From Flavobacteria bacterium GWA2_35_26 (GTDB taxonomy: Bacteria; Bacteroidota; Bacteroidia; Flavobacteriales; Flavobacteriaceae): a stretch of 64,000 nucleotides of DNA. The notes beneath the pieces are model-generated. The model did not search any database, was not told where the DNA came from, and saw only the letters and a program-made list of their open reading frames with translations. The position numbers and the translations under genes are program-made. This document shows, one piece after another, positions 35,373 to 44,610 of the stretch (positions are counted from its first letter, which is position 1; each line of letters begins with the position of its first letter). The stretch lies in the NCBI GenBank assembly GCA_001800905.1, contig MGWH01000003.1, forward strand, positions 190,968-254,967, given 5' to 3'.

Positions 35373-36731
35373 ATGAGAACAAAAGACATACAATTTTTAT
35401 TAATTACTTTACTATTATCGCTTAGTGCTTATAGTCAAACCTGGAATTATAACGATCGTATCTCATTGTTTATTGAAGCAAAATCCAAAAAAACTATTGT
35501 ATTTATAAACGACTCCCTTTTCTATAAAAATGGAAAACGATTTCAATTAAAAATGACCCCATTTCCAGGGAATTTAAACGAATACCTTGCCTTAAATGTA
35601 GCTAAAAAAACATATTTAGTTCACTCAGGATGCGGACCTGTTTTAGAATTTAGAAATGATTCTATTGTTAGAGTAGATAATTCGTATTTACATAATAACC
35701 AATTTGGCACTACTCCATTTATCTATAACAATCAGATTCATTTTTTTGGTGGATACGGTCTTTTTACCTACAAAAATATCATTACTCGATACGATTCTAA
35801 AAATGGTGAATGGAACCAAGAACAAACTTATGGCAAAGAATTTCCGGAAGCAAGATGTTGCGAAGTATTTAGTTATAGAAAAAACAATCAATTATTTGTT
35901 TTTGGTGGTATTGCTAATGACCAAAAAAACATTAGGGAAGTTAATGATGTGGCGCCGTTTCTTTGGAAATTAGATTTGCCTACAATGACATGGGAAAAAA
36001 TAGGGACTTATAATTCAAAATTAGTATCCTCTGAATATAATTCGATTCAGATTAAAAACAAATTGTATCTATTTCATGAAATTCTTTTAGAAGTAGATTT
36101 AGAACAAAATACGGTTAATAAATACGATTATTCCAACCATATAGTACCTAAAGCAATGTTGGCAAAAAATGATAGTATTTACGGCATCTTTGAAAACAAT
36201 AAACGAAGAATTAATTTTTCAAAAAAGACAATCGAAGAAATCAAGGGGAAATATTTAGGGAGTGAGCCCTTTATTTTATCTTATGAAGGGATCAATTATA
36301 AAAAATATGGCCTTGTAGGTGTAATCATACTTTTAATTTTAGTTGCACTAATTACCTTGTACAAAAAGAAAATTAAAAAGGGTCCAAATACTAAAATAAC
36401 CTTCAATAGAAAAACAAACGAATTTGAGTTCAAACAAAAAAAGATAACTTCATTTGAAGAAAACGAAAAAAAGATACTGTACTTTATATTGGAACATCCA
36501 AATGAATATGTTTCATTGAATACACTAAATGAACTCTTTGAAAATGCTAAGCAAACAGAAACCGTAACAGCTGTTATAAAAAGAAGAGAACTGGCGGTTA
36601 ATAACTTAGTAGCAAAAGTAGCATTGATTACTGATATGCCAGAATCAAGTTTGGTATTAGAACGTAAAAATTCGGAGGACAAACGTTTAAAGGATATTCT
36701 TTTACTCCCTAATCTACTTATAGAAATATAA
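35373..36731 (+). CDS. Membrane protein: kelch-like periplasmic part, one TM helix, cytoplasmic possible winged helix
   Basis: Started at ATG 35373 (MRTKDIQFLL), which gives a normal signal peptide ending LSAYSQ; the ATG at 35262 adds 37 unlikely residues. The 452-residue product has kelch-like strands (NQIHFFGGYGLFTYKN, NQLFVFGGIANDQKN) in residues 25-300. One transmembrane helix follows (VGVIILLILVALITLY, about 317-332), then Lys-rich residues. The cytoplasmic tail of about 115 residues has a helical region (EENEKKILYFILEHPNEYVS) that looks like a winged helix. Best guess: a one-component signal transducer. Family not recognised; the DNA-binding reading is an inference. Confidence 0.7.
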   Translation: MRTKDIQFLLITLLLSLSAYSQTWNYNDRISLFIEAKSKKTIVFINDSLFYKNGKRFQLKMTPFPGNLNEYLALNVAKKTYLVHSGCGPVLEFRNDSIVRVDNSYLHNNQFGTTPFIYNNQIHFFGGYGLFTYKNIITRYDSKNGEWNQEQTYGKEFPEARCCEVFSYRKNNQLFVFGGIANDQKNIREVNDVAPFLWKLDLPTMTWEKIGTYNSKLVSSEYNSIQIKNKLYLFHEILLEVDLEQNTVNKYDYSNHIVPKAMLAKNDSIYGIFENNKRRINFSKKTIEEIKGKYLGSEPFILSYEGINYKKYGLVGVIILLILVALITLYKKKIKKGPNTKITFNRKTNEFEFKQKKITSFEENEKKILYFILEHPNEYVSLNTLNELFENAKQTETVTAVIKRRELAVNNLVAKVALITDMPESSLVLERKNSEDKRLKDILLLPNLLIEI

Positions 36732-36777
36732 TAATGATTTACTAGTTAATTCAAATAGTATAAAACAAATTACAATT

Positions 36778-36820
36778 AAAACTCCGTTGACAGAATCAAA
36801 TGATCCACCAACGGAGTTTT
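36778..36820. terminator. Bidirectional hairpin between convergent genes
   Basis: A 12-bp stem (aaaactccgttg with caacggagtttt) and 19-base loop. It lies between the kelch-TM gene (+) and the symporter gene (-), so it can end both transcripts. Confidence 0.75.
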
Positions 36821-36840
36821 GTATTTGTAATTAATAGTGA

Positions 36841-38529
36841 CTACCAAAACTTCACATACAGTGCGAAAATAGTCAAGACTAAGGCTACGATTAAAATGGT
36901 GGTTTGTGGTTTCATTTTGAACATCGTTTTGTCTAGATCAAATGCTTTTTCATTTACTTTAGGTCCAGCCAAACTCACTACGATCATCAGAAGCATCGTA
37001 AAAATAAATGATAAGCCCATACAGATTAAGAAAGGTATTTCATAACCGCCTTTGCCATTGGCGTAAGCCGTGTACAACCAAGTATCATTTCCAAACCAAG
37101 CTGGAGCCAATTCATTAAACACCACCGACAAAGCAAATCCAGCTAGTACTCCCACTACAGCAGCAGCTCCCGTTGTTCTCTTCCAGAACATTCCTAAAAT
37201 GAACATGGCAAAAACTCCTGGGCTAATAAAACCGGTGTATTTTTGAATGTAGGTAAATCCACCTACGCCGCCAATACCTAAGGTATCATTCCAAGTAAAT
37301 AGTACCGCTAAAAACATGGCTGCAAAAACAGCGTATTTACCAACGTTGACTTGTTTGGTATCTGTTGCATCTTTTTGGATGTATTTTTTATGGATATCCA
37401 AAGTATAAATTGTAGAAATACTGTTGACTTTTCCTGCCAATGAAGCTACGATAGCTGCGGTCAAAGCCGCCACTGAAAGCCCTTTTAAACCGGTAGGTAA
37501 GAAGGTCAAAATAGCCGAATAAGCGCCGTCTTTTCCGCCAACCAATTGAGGTAAATGACCGCTTTCATGTAATACATAGGCCGCAATTCCGGGTAAAATA
37601 ACAATCAACGGCATGAACAATTTAATGAACCCCGCAAATAAAATTCCAGAACGCGCCGTGTCTAAATCGGCACCTAAAGCACGTTGAGTAATGTATTGGT
37701 TACAACCCCAGTAATTCAAATTAATAATCCAAATACCAGCCAAATAAGCCATTAATCCGGGAATAGTCAAGTATTTATTGATCTCTTCTTGAGTCGAAGC
37801 AGCTGTTGGTTCAGGCATGATCATTTTGAAATGCTCGGGGGCTTGTTCCATCAACACTTGGAAACCAGCGATCGCATCGTGGCCAAAACCAAAGTAATGA
37901 CTTACCGTTGTCAAAGCGATATAGGACGTCACTAATCCGCCAATCAATAAAACTGCTACCTGAATCACATCCGTATAAGCTACTACTTTCATTCCACCAA
38001 GCGAAATTACTAAGGCAAAGAAAGCCAAGCCTATCATGATAACATGAAGGTATTGACCTCCGGCCAAACCATTAATTGCTACAGCTCCTAAATATAAAAT
38101 GGAAGTCAAGTTCACAAAAACATATAAAAACAACCAAAATACTGCCATAATCAAAGCTGTCGATTCGTTGTAACGCGTTGTTAAAAACTGAGGCATGGTG
38201 TAAATTTTATTCTTCAAATAGACTGGTATGAACCAAATGGCAACGATAAGAAGAGTAATTGCTGCAATCCATTCGTAAGCGGCCACGGCAATTCCTAAAA
38301 AGAAGCCTTCACCACTCATCCCGATGAATTGTTCGGCCGAAATATTTGAGGCAATTAAAGAGGCACCAATAGCCCACCAGGTTAATTTTCCTTCGGCTAA
38401 AAAGTAGGCTTTCGCATCGTTTTCATTTTTTTCGCGTTTGCGGTAAATGGTGTATCCATATATAGATACTACTGAAAAGTAGATGATAAAGACAATGTAA
38501 TCTGTTAATTCAAGACTGTTTTGGTTCAT
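36841..38529 (-). CDS. Sodium/sugar symporter (SSS family), probably for galactose
   Basis: A 562-residue inner-membrane protein with about 14 helices and SGLT-like features. The first helices contain GEGFFLGIAVAAYEWIAA, with SLIASNISAEQFIGMSG (about 57-73) at the sodium/sugar site and GCNQYITQRALGA (about 278-290) after the central helices. Last gene of the galM-GH53-galK-galT transcript, which is why galactose is the likely substrate. Substrate is inferred from context. Confidence 0.9.
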   Translation of the reverse strand: MNQNSLELTDYIVFIIYFSVVSIYGYTIYRKREKNENDAKAYFLAEGKLTWWAIGASLIASNISAEQFIGMSGEGFFLGIAVAAYEWIAAITLLIVAIWFIPVYLKNKIYTMPQFLTTRYNESTALIMAVFWLFLYVFVNLTSILYLGAVAINGLAGGQYLHVIMIGLAFFALVISLGGMKVVAYTDVIQVAVLLIGGLVTSYIALTTVSHYFGFGHDAIAGFQVLMEQAPEHFKMIMPEPTAASTQEEINKYLTIPGLMAYLAGIWIINLNYWGCNQYITQRALGADLDTARSGILFAGFIKLFMPLIVILPGIAAYVLHESGHLPQLVGGKDGAYSAILTFLPTGLKGLSVAALTAAIVASLAGKVNSISTIYTLDIHKKYIQKDATDTKQVNVGKYAVFAAMFLAVLFTWNDTLGIGGVGGFTYIQKYTGFISPGVFAMFILGMFWKRTTGAAAVVGVLAGFALSVVFNELAPAWFGNDTWLYTAYANGKGGYEIPFLICMGLSFIFTMLLMIVVSLAGPKVNEKAFDLDKTMFKMKPQTTILIVALVLTIFALYVKFW

Positions 38530-38634
38530 AGTTTTTATTGGTTAAATAGCGGAAATAAATATAGTGGTTTTGGTGTAAACTTGGTTGGATTGTATTGTTT
38601 TTTGTTTGTAAATCCAATTTTCGTATATCGTAAA

Positions 38635-39684
38635 TTATCTCAACTTATAATGCACCTCTGATAGTTCTCTTAGCATTGCTGTGCTTCTCTCAGGTGTTAT
38701 GTCTCGTTGTGATTCGCCCATCATTTCATAGCCTACCATGAATTTCTTAACGGTTGCCGAGCGTAATAAAGGCGGATAAAAATGCATATGGAAATGCCAT
38801 TCAGGATGCGCATCTCCATCGGTAGGCGCTTGATGAATCCCTGACGAATAGGGGAACGAAGTTTCAAACAGGTTGTCGTATTTAGTAGTCAGTTGTTTTA
38901 AAATAGAGGCAAAATCGCGAACCTCATCAGCAGAAAAATCAGTGATTTTGGAAACCGCACGTTTACTTACAATCATTGTTTCAAAAGGCCAAATAGCCCA
39001 AAACGGAACCAACGCTACAAAGTGATCATTTTTAATAACAATGCGTTCTTCTTTTTGTAATTCTTCCTGAATATAATCGTGTAAAAGAGTATGTTGGTGT
39101 TGGTCAAAATAGGCTTTAAGATTATTTTGCGTTTTCTCTACTTGTGTGGGTAAAGACGATTGTGCCCAAATTTGCCCATGCGGATGTGGGTTACTACATC
39201 CCATCACACTTCCTTTATTTTCAAAAATTTGAACGTAGTTAATGTAATCTATGTTTCCTAAATCGGTATATTCTTGTTGCCAAGTTCGAACAATATTTTC
39301 AATGGATTCAGCCGACATTTCTGGTAAGGTCTCGTTATGATTGGGCGAAAAGCAAACCACTCTCGAAATTCCTCTTTCAGGTAGTAGCTTAAAAAATGTC
39401 GCTTCCTGATTGGAATCGAAAAAAATTTCTTCCTGCTTTAAAGCAGCAAAATCATTATCAAAAACAAAAGGGTCTTTATAATCGGGATTGTGCATTCCAT
39501 TGGCACGCACATTGCCCGGACACAAATAACAAGTTGGGTCGTATTGTGGTAAAGTATCGGCAACTATTTTTTCATTTTGCCCTTGCCAAGGTCGCTTCGA
39601 ACGGTGAGGCGAAACCAAAACCCATTCGTTAATTAAGGGATTATAGCGTCTGTGAGGGTCTTCGTTACTATCGAAATTTTTCAT
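38635..39684 (-). CDS. galT: Galactose-1-phosphate uridylyltransferase
   Basis: Leloir pathway enzyme swapping UMP between UDP-glucose and galactose-1-phosphate. 349 residues. Zinc-binding CYLCPGN (about 52-58) and active site NPHPHGQIWAQSSLP (about 162-176) with the uridylylated His; a second His-rich segment (EWHFHMHFYPPLLRS) lies near 291-305. Its ATG follows the galK stop with no gap. Confidence 0.97.
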   Translation of the reverse strand: MKNFDSNEDPHRRYNPLINEWVLVSPHRSKRPWQGQNEKIVADTLPQYDPTCYLCPGNVRANGMHNPDYKDPFVFDNDFAALKQEEIFFDSNQEATFFKLLPERGISRVVCFSPNHNETLPEMSAESIENIVRTWQQEYTDLGNIDYINYVQIFENKGSVMGCSNPHPHGQIWAQSSLPTQVEKTQNNLKAYFDQHQHTLLHDYIQEELQKEERIVIKNDHFVALVPFWAIWPFETMIVSKRAVSKITDFSADEVRDFASILKQLTTKYDNLFETSFPYSSGIHQAPTDGDAHPEWHFHMHFYPPLLRSATVKKFMVGYEMMGESQRDITPERSTAMLRELSEVHYKLR

Positions 39685-40854
39685 TTATACTGGATTGTAA
39701 AGAGAGGTGCCGTTTGAAATTTTAACCTCGTAGGTTTTTAATTCGATGCCAAAAGTAGCTTGATACAATTGAGTCAACTTTGTTTTGATTGCGTCTTCTT
39801 CTCCTTTTTTAATTAAGTTGATGGTGCAACCTCCAAAACCGCCTCCCATCATTCTGGAACCTATCACAGCGGGGTCTTGTTTGAGTGTGTCGACTATCAT
39901 GTCAAGCTCAGCACAGCTTACTTCGTATTCTTTAGAAAGCCCTTCGTGAGTGTCAAACAGCAACTGACCCAAAGTCAAAATATCGCATCGATCCAATGCC
40001 TCACATGCTAAAGTTACCCGTTTTATTTCTTTGATAACATAATGACTTCGTTTGAAAACGTCTTCAGACATGGTATCTTGTATACTCAATAACTGCACTT
40101 CTGTAGCGTCTCTAAAACTCTTCACTTCTGGAAAATGAGTGTTCAAAATTGCTAACCCTTGTTCGCATTCTTGACGCCGTTGATTGTAGGCTGAAGTGAA
40201 AAGCGAATGCTTGACATTACTATCAAACAACACTAATGAATAATCACTAAAATCAGCTTTGTGGTATTCGTATTCTAAGGTGCGACAATCTATTTTAATG
40301 ACCTGGTTTTCTTTCCCCATTACACTAGCAAATTGATCCATAATTCCACAATTGATACCTACCCAATGCTCGGCACTTTGACCCATTAGCGTTAAATCAA
40401 CGGGTGTGATATTGAGATGAAATAGTTCGTTCAACCCATATAAAAAACCACATTCTAAAGCTGCTGAAGATGACAAGCCTGAACCAATAGGAATGGTACT
40501 GCTAAAAACACAATTGAAATTACCAATGATTAATCCTTTATTTTGGATTTGTTGCAGTACCCCTCTGAAATAATTGGTCCAAATAATCTCATTTAAAGTA
40601 ACTGGATTTTCCACGTTAATTTCAAAGCTTTCGTCCAAATCAATGGCAACAATTGTTGATGTATCCGAATTAGTTTTTTCAAAAGCAAAGCAAATTACTT
40701 TATCAATCGCGGCGGGTAAAACAAAACCATCATTATAATCAATGTGTTCTCCAATGATATTGATTCGTCCAGGTGACAAAACGATTTTTTGCGGGCTGCT
40801 GCCAAAAGACTTTTCGAAAAAATCCGTTGTGGATTGAATTAATGGTGTATTCAT
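39685..40854 (-). CDS. galK: Galactokinase
   Basis: Phosphorylates galactose at C1 with ATP. 389 residues. The galactokinase signature GRINIIGEHIDYNDGFVLP (about residues 29-47), the ATP loop IPIGSGLSSSAALECG (about 116-131) and GSRMMGGGFGGCTINL (about 337-352) identify a GHMP kinase. Confidence 0.97.
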   Translation of the reverse strand: MNTPLIQSTTDFFEKSFGSSPQKIVLSPGRINIIGEHIDYNDGFVLPAAIDKVICFAFEKTNSDTSTIVAIDLDESFEINVENPVTLNEIIWTNYFRGVLQQIQNKGLIIGNFNCVFSSTIPIGSGLSSSAALECGFLYGLNELFHLNITPVDLTLMGQSAEHWVGINCGIMDQFASVMGKENQVIKIDCRTLEYEYHKADFSDYSLVLFDSNVKHSLFTSAYNQRRQECEQGLAILNTHFPEVKSFRDATEVQLLSIQDTMSEDVFKRSHYVIKEIKRVTLACEALDRCDILTLGQLLFDTHEGLSKEYEVSCAELDMIVDTLKQDPAVIGSRMMGGGFGGCTINLIKKGEEDAIKTKLTQLYQATFGIELKTYEVKISNGTSLYNPV

Positions 40855-40907
40855 AGTATTCCCTTTAGGGCATGTTGCATTCCAATTTTATTTATATAAA
40901 TCGTACT

Positions 40908-41963
40908 TTATTTAAACGCATCCAAAGCAGGAGAAGGTTTGCCGTCAGCTTGCCAAGCACTTAAGGAATAACCACTCCAGGTTTTTTCTCCTTGTGGCTC
41001 CCAATACATGACCCCTAATCCTCTATTGTTAGGAACATTTTTAACTGCTTGAATGGTGGCGCGAAGCATGTCGTAGGTGTTCTGTACTTTGTCATACTCA
41101 CCTCCCACTTCAACCACCATGACATCTTTGTTGTATCGAGCTACCATATCATTCATATTCGTAGACAAATCGGCGATCGTTTGTGTATAATCTTTTTGAA
41201 TCCAATACGGATAATAGGACAATCCGATGATATCGTATTTGACATTTTGCGCAGTGGCAGCATCAAAAAACCATCTGAATTTGGCATTGTTATTTCCTTC
41301 GTCAACATGAACGACCACTTTAATTTTCGAATCAACAGCCTTAACCGCATCATATCCACTATTTAAGAATTGCGCTAACTGACTCCAATTAGTAGTACTC
41401 CCCTCCGGCCATAACATTCCTCCAGGAATTTCGTTACCCACTTGAACCCATTCCGGAGTAACCCCCGCCTGTTTCAAAGCTGAAATGACATCAAAGGTGT
41501 GGTTATAAACGTCTTGCTTCAATTGGGCTACGGTATGATTGGCCCAAGCCAAAGGTTTGTTTTGCTTAGCGGGATCAGCCCAAGAATCGCTGTAATGAAA
41601 ATTAATCATCACACGCATTCCTAATTTTTGAGCGCGAACTGCCATAGTAACTGTTTCCTCTTTGCTACAATGTCCGTCAATTTTATGATTGGAAGGATTG
41701 ACCCATACGCGAAGGCGAACCGTATTCATTCCCCTGTCTTTTAATAATTGTAACGCATCCTTTACTTTGCCATCTTGATCCAAAAATCGATAACCCGTAG
41801 CTTCCATTTGGGGCAACCAACCCACATCGGCTCCTTTTACAAAAGTAGTTGGCATTGATGTAATGGGTTCAACTGGTTTTGGGGCTATTTCGGTTTGCGA
41901 ACTACACGAAAAACAAGCCAAAAGCATCACGGCTGAAAACAAAATGAATATATTTTTTTTCAT
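40908..41963 (-). CDS. Arabinogalactan endo-beta-1,4-galactanase (GH53 lipoprotein)
   Basis: Cuts beta-1,4-galactan side chains of pectin. 351 residues. Lipoprotein signal with CFSCSSQ (lipidated Cys about 20), then GADVGWLPQMEATGYRF (about 44-60), typical of GH53. The acid/base Glu is in WVQVGNEIPGGMLWPEG (about 170-186) and the nucleophile probably in VVEVGGEYD (about 285-293). It lies between galM and galK, so galactan breakdown feeds the galactose pathway. No SusCD pair is in the window. Confidence 0.9.
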   Translation of the reverse strand: MKKNIFILFSAVMLLACFSCSSQTEIAPKPVEPITSMPTTFVKGADVGWLPQMEATGYRFLDQDGKVKDALQLLKDRGMNTVRLRVWVNPSNHKIDGHCSKEETVTMAVRAQKLGMRVMINFHYSDSWADPAKQNKPLAWANHTVAQLKQDVYNHTFDVISALKQAGVTPEWVQVGNEIPGGMLWPEGSTTNWSQLAQFLNSGYDAVKAVDSKIKVVVHVDEGNNNAKFRWFFDAATAQNVKYDIIGLSYYPYWIQKDYTQTIADLSTNMNDMVARYNKDVMVVEVGGEYDKVQNTYDMLRATIQAVKNVPNNRGLGVMYWEPQGEKTWSGYSLSAWQADGKPSPALDAFK

Positions 41964-41964
41964 C

Positions 41965-43008
41965 TTAAATGGATTGAAATTTATAAATGGTTTTATGAAA
42001 ATAAATGTCGCCTGGCAATAGTATTACCGACGGGAAATTTGGATGATTGGGTGCGTCTGGGAAATTTTGAGTTTCAAAACAAATCCCACTTTGGGAATGG
42101 TAGGAGGCATTTTCTTTCCCTTTGATTTGATTAAAACAGTTACCTCCAACATAGACATGCAAACCAGGTTGATTCGTAAATACTTCCATTTTTAAACTGT
42201 TTTCTTTACACAAAAGAGTGGCGACCAAAGTCTCTTTTGTATTCACAGCAAAGGTAGTGTCAATTGCTTCAGGACATGGTTTTATGTTAGTGTAATCCCA
42301 TTCGGTGCCGTGAACTGGAAGCAATTCTCCCGTCGGAATCATAGCTTTTGTGGCTAAAACTTCAGCGGCATTAATTTGGAGTTCGTGTTCAAAAACACTG
42401 CTGTGTTGGCCCTCTAAATTAAAATAGCTGTGATGGGTTAGATTGACAATTGTTGCTTCATTAGTGAACGCTTTGTACTCAATTTCTAATTCATTTTCTT
42501 CGGTTAGCGTGTAAGTAATACTAACTTTTAATTCGCCAGGGTATTGTTCTTCACCAGCGGGACTAGTGTAACTGAAACTGACCGAAGGGTTTTGATCCGT
42601 TTTCAATTGCTCTAATCGCCATCGTTTTTGACTAAAACCTTCTATTCCTCCATGTAAGGCGTTTCTATTATTATTTTGATGGAGTACAATTGATTTCCCA
42701 TTTAAATCAAAAGTGGCATTTGCAATACGTCCTGCAAAGCGCCCTACTGTGGCTCCAAAATAGGGTGCGCTTGGAAGCGAATAGGAATCCACATAATCAG
42801 ACAATGAATCGAAACCTAAGACAACGTCAACTACCTTTCCATTTTTTAAGGTTTTTTTCAATGCAATTACAGTCGCTCCATAGTCCATGACTTTGAGAGT
42901 CATCCCATTGGAATTTGAAATTTCGTAGGCGAGTACTTGACTGCCATCTGCTAAAATTCCAAACAATTGAGAGAATGGCTTTGGATCTGTGTTTACATTT
43001 AATTTCAT
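41965..43008 (-). CDS. galM: Aldose 1-epimerase (galactose mutarotase)
   Basis: Interconverts the alpha and beta anomers of galactose. 347 residues. The active-site His residues are in NRNALHGGIEGFSQKRW (about 112-128) and VNLTHHSYFNLEG (about 188-200), and the catalytic Glu in CFETQNFPDAPNH (about 309-321). No signal peptide, so cytoplasmic. First gene of the operon; the stop lies one base before the GH53 start. Confidence 0.95.
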   Translation of the reverse strand: MKLNVNTDPKPFSQLFGILADGSQVLAYEISNSNGMTLKVMDYGATVIALKKTLKNGKVVDVVLGFDSLSDYVDSYSLPSAPYFGATVGRFAGRIANATFDLNGKSIVLHQNNNRNALHGGIEGFSQKRWRLEQLKTDQNPSVSFSYTSPAGEEQYPGELKVSITYTLTEENELEIEYKAFTNEATIVNLTHHSYFNLEGQHSSVFEHELQINAAEVLATKAMIPTGELLPVHGTEWDYTNIKPCPEAIDTTFAVNTKETLVATLLCKENSLKMEVFTNQPGLHVYVGGNCFNQIKGKENASYHSQSGICFETQNFPDAPNHPNFPSVILLPGDIYFHKTIYKFQSI

Positions 43009-43033
43009 TGAAGTAGCTATGCGAGATGAATTT

Positions 43034-43070
43034 CAAAAATAGAATCAATTTTCATATTACCATACCGGTA
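43034..43070 (-). promoter_or_regulatory. Putative gal operon promoter and regulator operator
   Basis: The minus strand has TATTTTTG at 43041-43034, a full -7 match, 26 bases before the galM ATG. The expected -33 region (near 43062) is covered by the 8-bp perfect palindrome TACCGGTA at 43063-43070, followed by further TACC copies. It lies in the 102-bp divergent region shared with the GntR gene, so it is the best candidate for the GntR binding site. Confidence 0.5.
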
Positions 43071-43110
43071 CCTACCAGTTTTTTGTAACTTGCAAAAAAA
43101 ATAAACCAAC

Positions 43111-44103
43111 TTGATTACCTTAAAAAACAATAACGGCATCCCTAAATACACACAAATTATTCAATCTATTGAAAAAGCGATTGAGCAGAAAGTACTGCAA
43201 CTTAACGAAAAATTACCCTCAATAAACAAAGTAGTTCTAACGCACAACATTTCAAGAGATACTGTGCTTCAAGCCTATGATGAGTTAAAAAAACGAGGCG
43301 TAATTTATGCTATTTTAGGCAAAGGATATTATGTAAAAAGTACCGAAATAAAACCCAAGAAACGCTTCTTCTTACTCTTTGATGAATTGAATATTTTTAA
43401 AGAAGATTTATACAATTCAATTCTAAAAACAATTGGATCTGAAGCAGAAATTGACTTGTATTTTCATCATTTTAATACCAATCAGTTTAAAAAATTAATT
43501 CAAGAAAGTAAAGGAAATTATAATAAATACATTATAATGCCCACCAATTTAATTGAAGCAACAGAAAGTATAAAAACACTTCCCCACAAAGACGTATTTA
43601 TTTTAGACCAAACCAATCCCGATCTTTTACAATTTCCTGCAGTTTATCAAAACTTTGTCAAAGACATTTATGATGGTCTGGCAAAAGGGAAACAACACCT
43701 CCAGAAATATTCTAAATTGACACTAATTTTCCCCGGTTTTCGCGAACCAATTGGACTAAAAATTGGTTTTGAAAGATTCTGTCATGATTTCAATTTTAAC
43801 CATGAAATTATAGCCGATTTTACCGACATAAATGTCATACAAAACTGTGTTTATATTATTCCAAGTGACCGAGATCTTGTACAAGTGATTGAGCAAGCAA
43901 AAAGGCAAAAACTACAATTAGGTGTTGATTATGGTATCATTTCCTACAACGAAACTCCATTGAAAAAATTAGTAGAAAATGGTATTACCACAATCTCAAC
44001 TGACTTTGAAACTATGGGTAAAACACTTGCAGAAATGATTCTAAAAAATTCTAAAACACAAATTGAAAACCCAAGTCGAATCATTATAAGAAATTCTATA
44101 TAA
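43111..44103 (+). CDS. GntR family regulator with LacI-like sensor domain
   Basis: A 330-residue regulator divergent from the gal operon. The start is TTG at 43111: an in-frame TAA at 43102-43104 excludes an earlier start and the next ATG is far inside. The N-terminal GntR winged helix (YTQIIQSIEKAIEQKV to GKGYYVK, about 12-75) is followed by a periplasmic-binding-protein-like domain (about 85-330) similar to LacI/GalR sensors. It probably senses galactose or a galactan product and controls galM-GH53-galK-galT-symporter. Confidence 0.9.
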   Translation: MITLKNNNGIPKYTQIIQSIEKAIEQKVLQLNEKLPSINKVVLTHNISRDTVLQAYDELKKRGVIYAILGKGYYVKSTEIKPKKRFFLLFDELNIFKEDLYNSILKTIGSEAEIDLYFHHFNTNQFKKLIQESKGNYNKYIIMPTNLIEATESIKTLPHKDVFILDQTNPDLLQFPAVYQNFVKDIYDGLAKGKQHLQKYSKLTLIFPGFREPIGLKIGFERFCHDFNFNHEIIADFTDINVIQNCVYIIPSDRDLVQVIEQAKRQKLQLGVDYGIISYNETPLKKLVENGITTISTDFETMGKTLAEMILKNSKTQIENPSRIIIRNSI

Positions 44104-44151
44104 ATACAGATTATTTATACCAAAGTGACTAATTTAAAATACAATTTATTG

Positions 44152-44159
44152 TAAATTTG
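44152..44159 (+). promoter_or_regulatory. Putative -7 box for the DUF2452 gene
   Basis: TAAATTTG is a full TAnnTTTG match, 39 bases before the ATG at 44199. No TTG at -33. Confidence 0.45.
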
Positions 44160-44198
44160 AAACGTTAAAAACGACTAAAAAAAACACCGTCAAAAAAC

Positions 44199-44609
44199 AT
44201 GAGCGATAAAAAACCAGACAATATTGTATATACTGAAGAACAAGGATACAACGCTAGTTTATTGCCTTATGCAACTTCTGTAGGAGCGCCTGTTATTAAA
44301 GCGGATGATGTTGTGGCTTGGAAATCGCGTGGGATTCACAGTGTCAACAAAGAATTTGAAAACAAATTCCAAGAATTGCAATCGGCTTACCAAAAATTGA
44401 TGGACGATTACAAATGGAATGAATTAGTGTACAACGCTAAATTTGCTTTTGAACCCGTAATTGGCGAAACCTATCATATGTATTTGGGTGACGATGGTAT
44501 TGAGTTTTTATCATTAATTGCCCCTAACGAATGGAATAAAGAATTTATTGGTTCGTTTAAATTGAATAGTGATAAAAAATGGGTGGTTCTAGAAACAGCA
44601 ACTGAATAA
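44199..44609 (+). CDS. DUF2452 domain protein
   Basis: A 136-residue soluble protein. The N-terminal part (PDNIVYTEEQGYNASLLPYA) and C-terminal part (GETYHMYLGDDGIEFLSLIA) match the DUF2452 family as I remember it; function unknown. No signal peptide or membrane segment. It converges on the CRY-DASH gene with one base between stop codons, so the two transcripts must overlap. Confidence 0.8.
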   Translation: MSDKKPDNIVYTEEQGYNASLLPYATSVGAPVIKADDVVAWKSRGIHSVNKEFENKFQELQSAYQKLMDDYKWNELVYNAKFAFEPVIGETYHMYLGDDGIEFLSLIAPNEWNKEFIGSFKLNSDKKWVVLETATE

Positions 44610-44610
44610 T

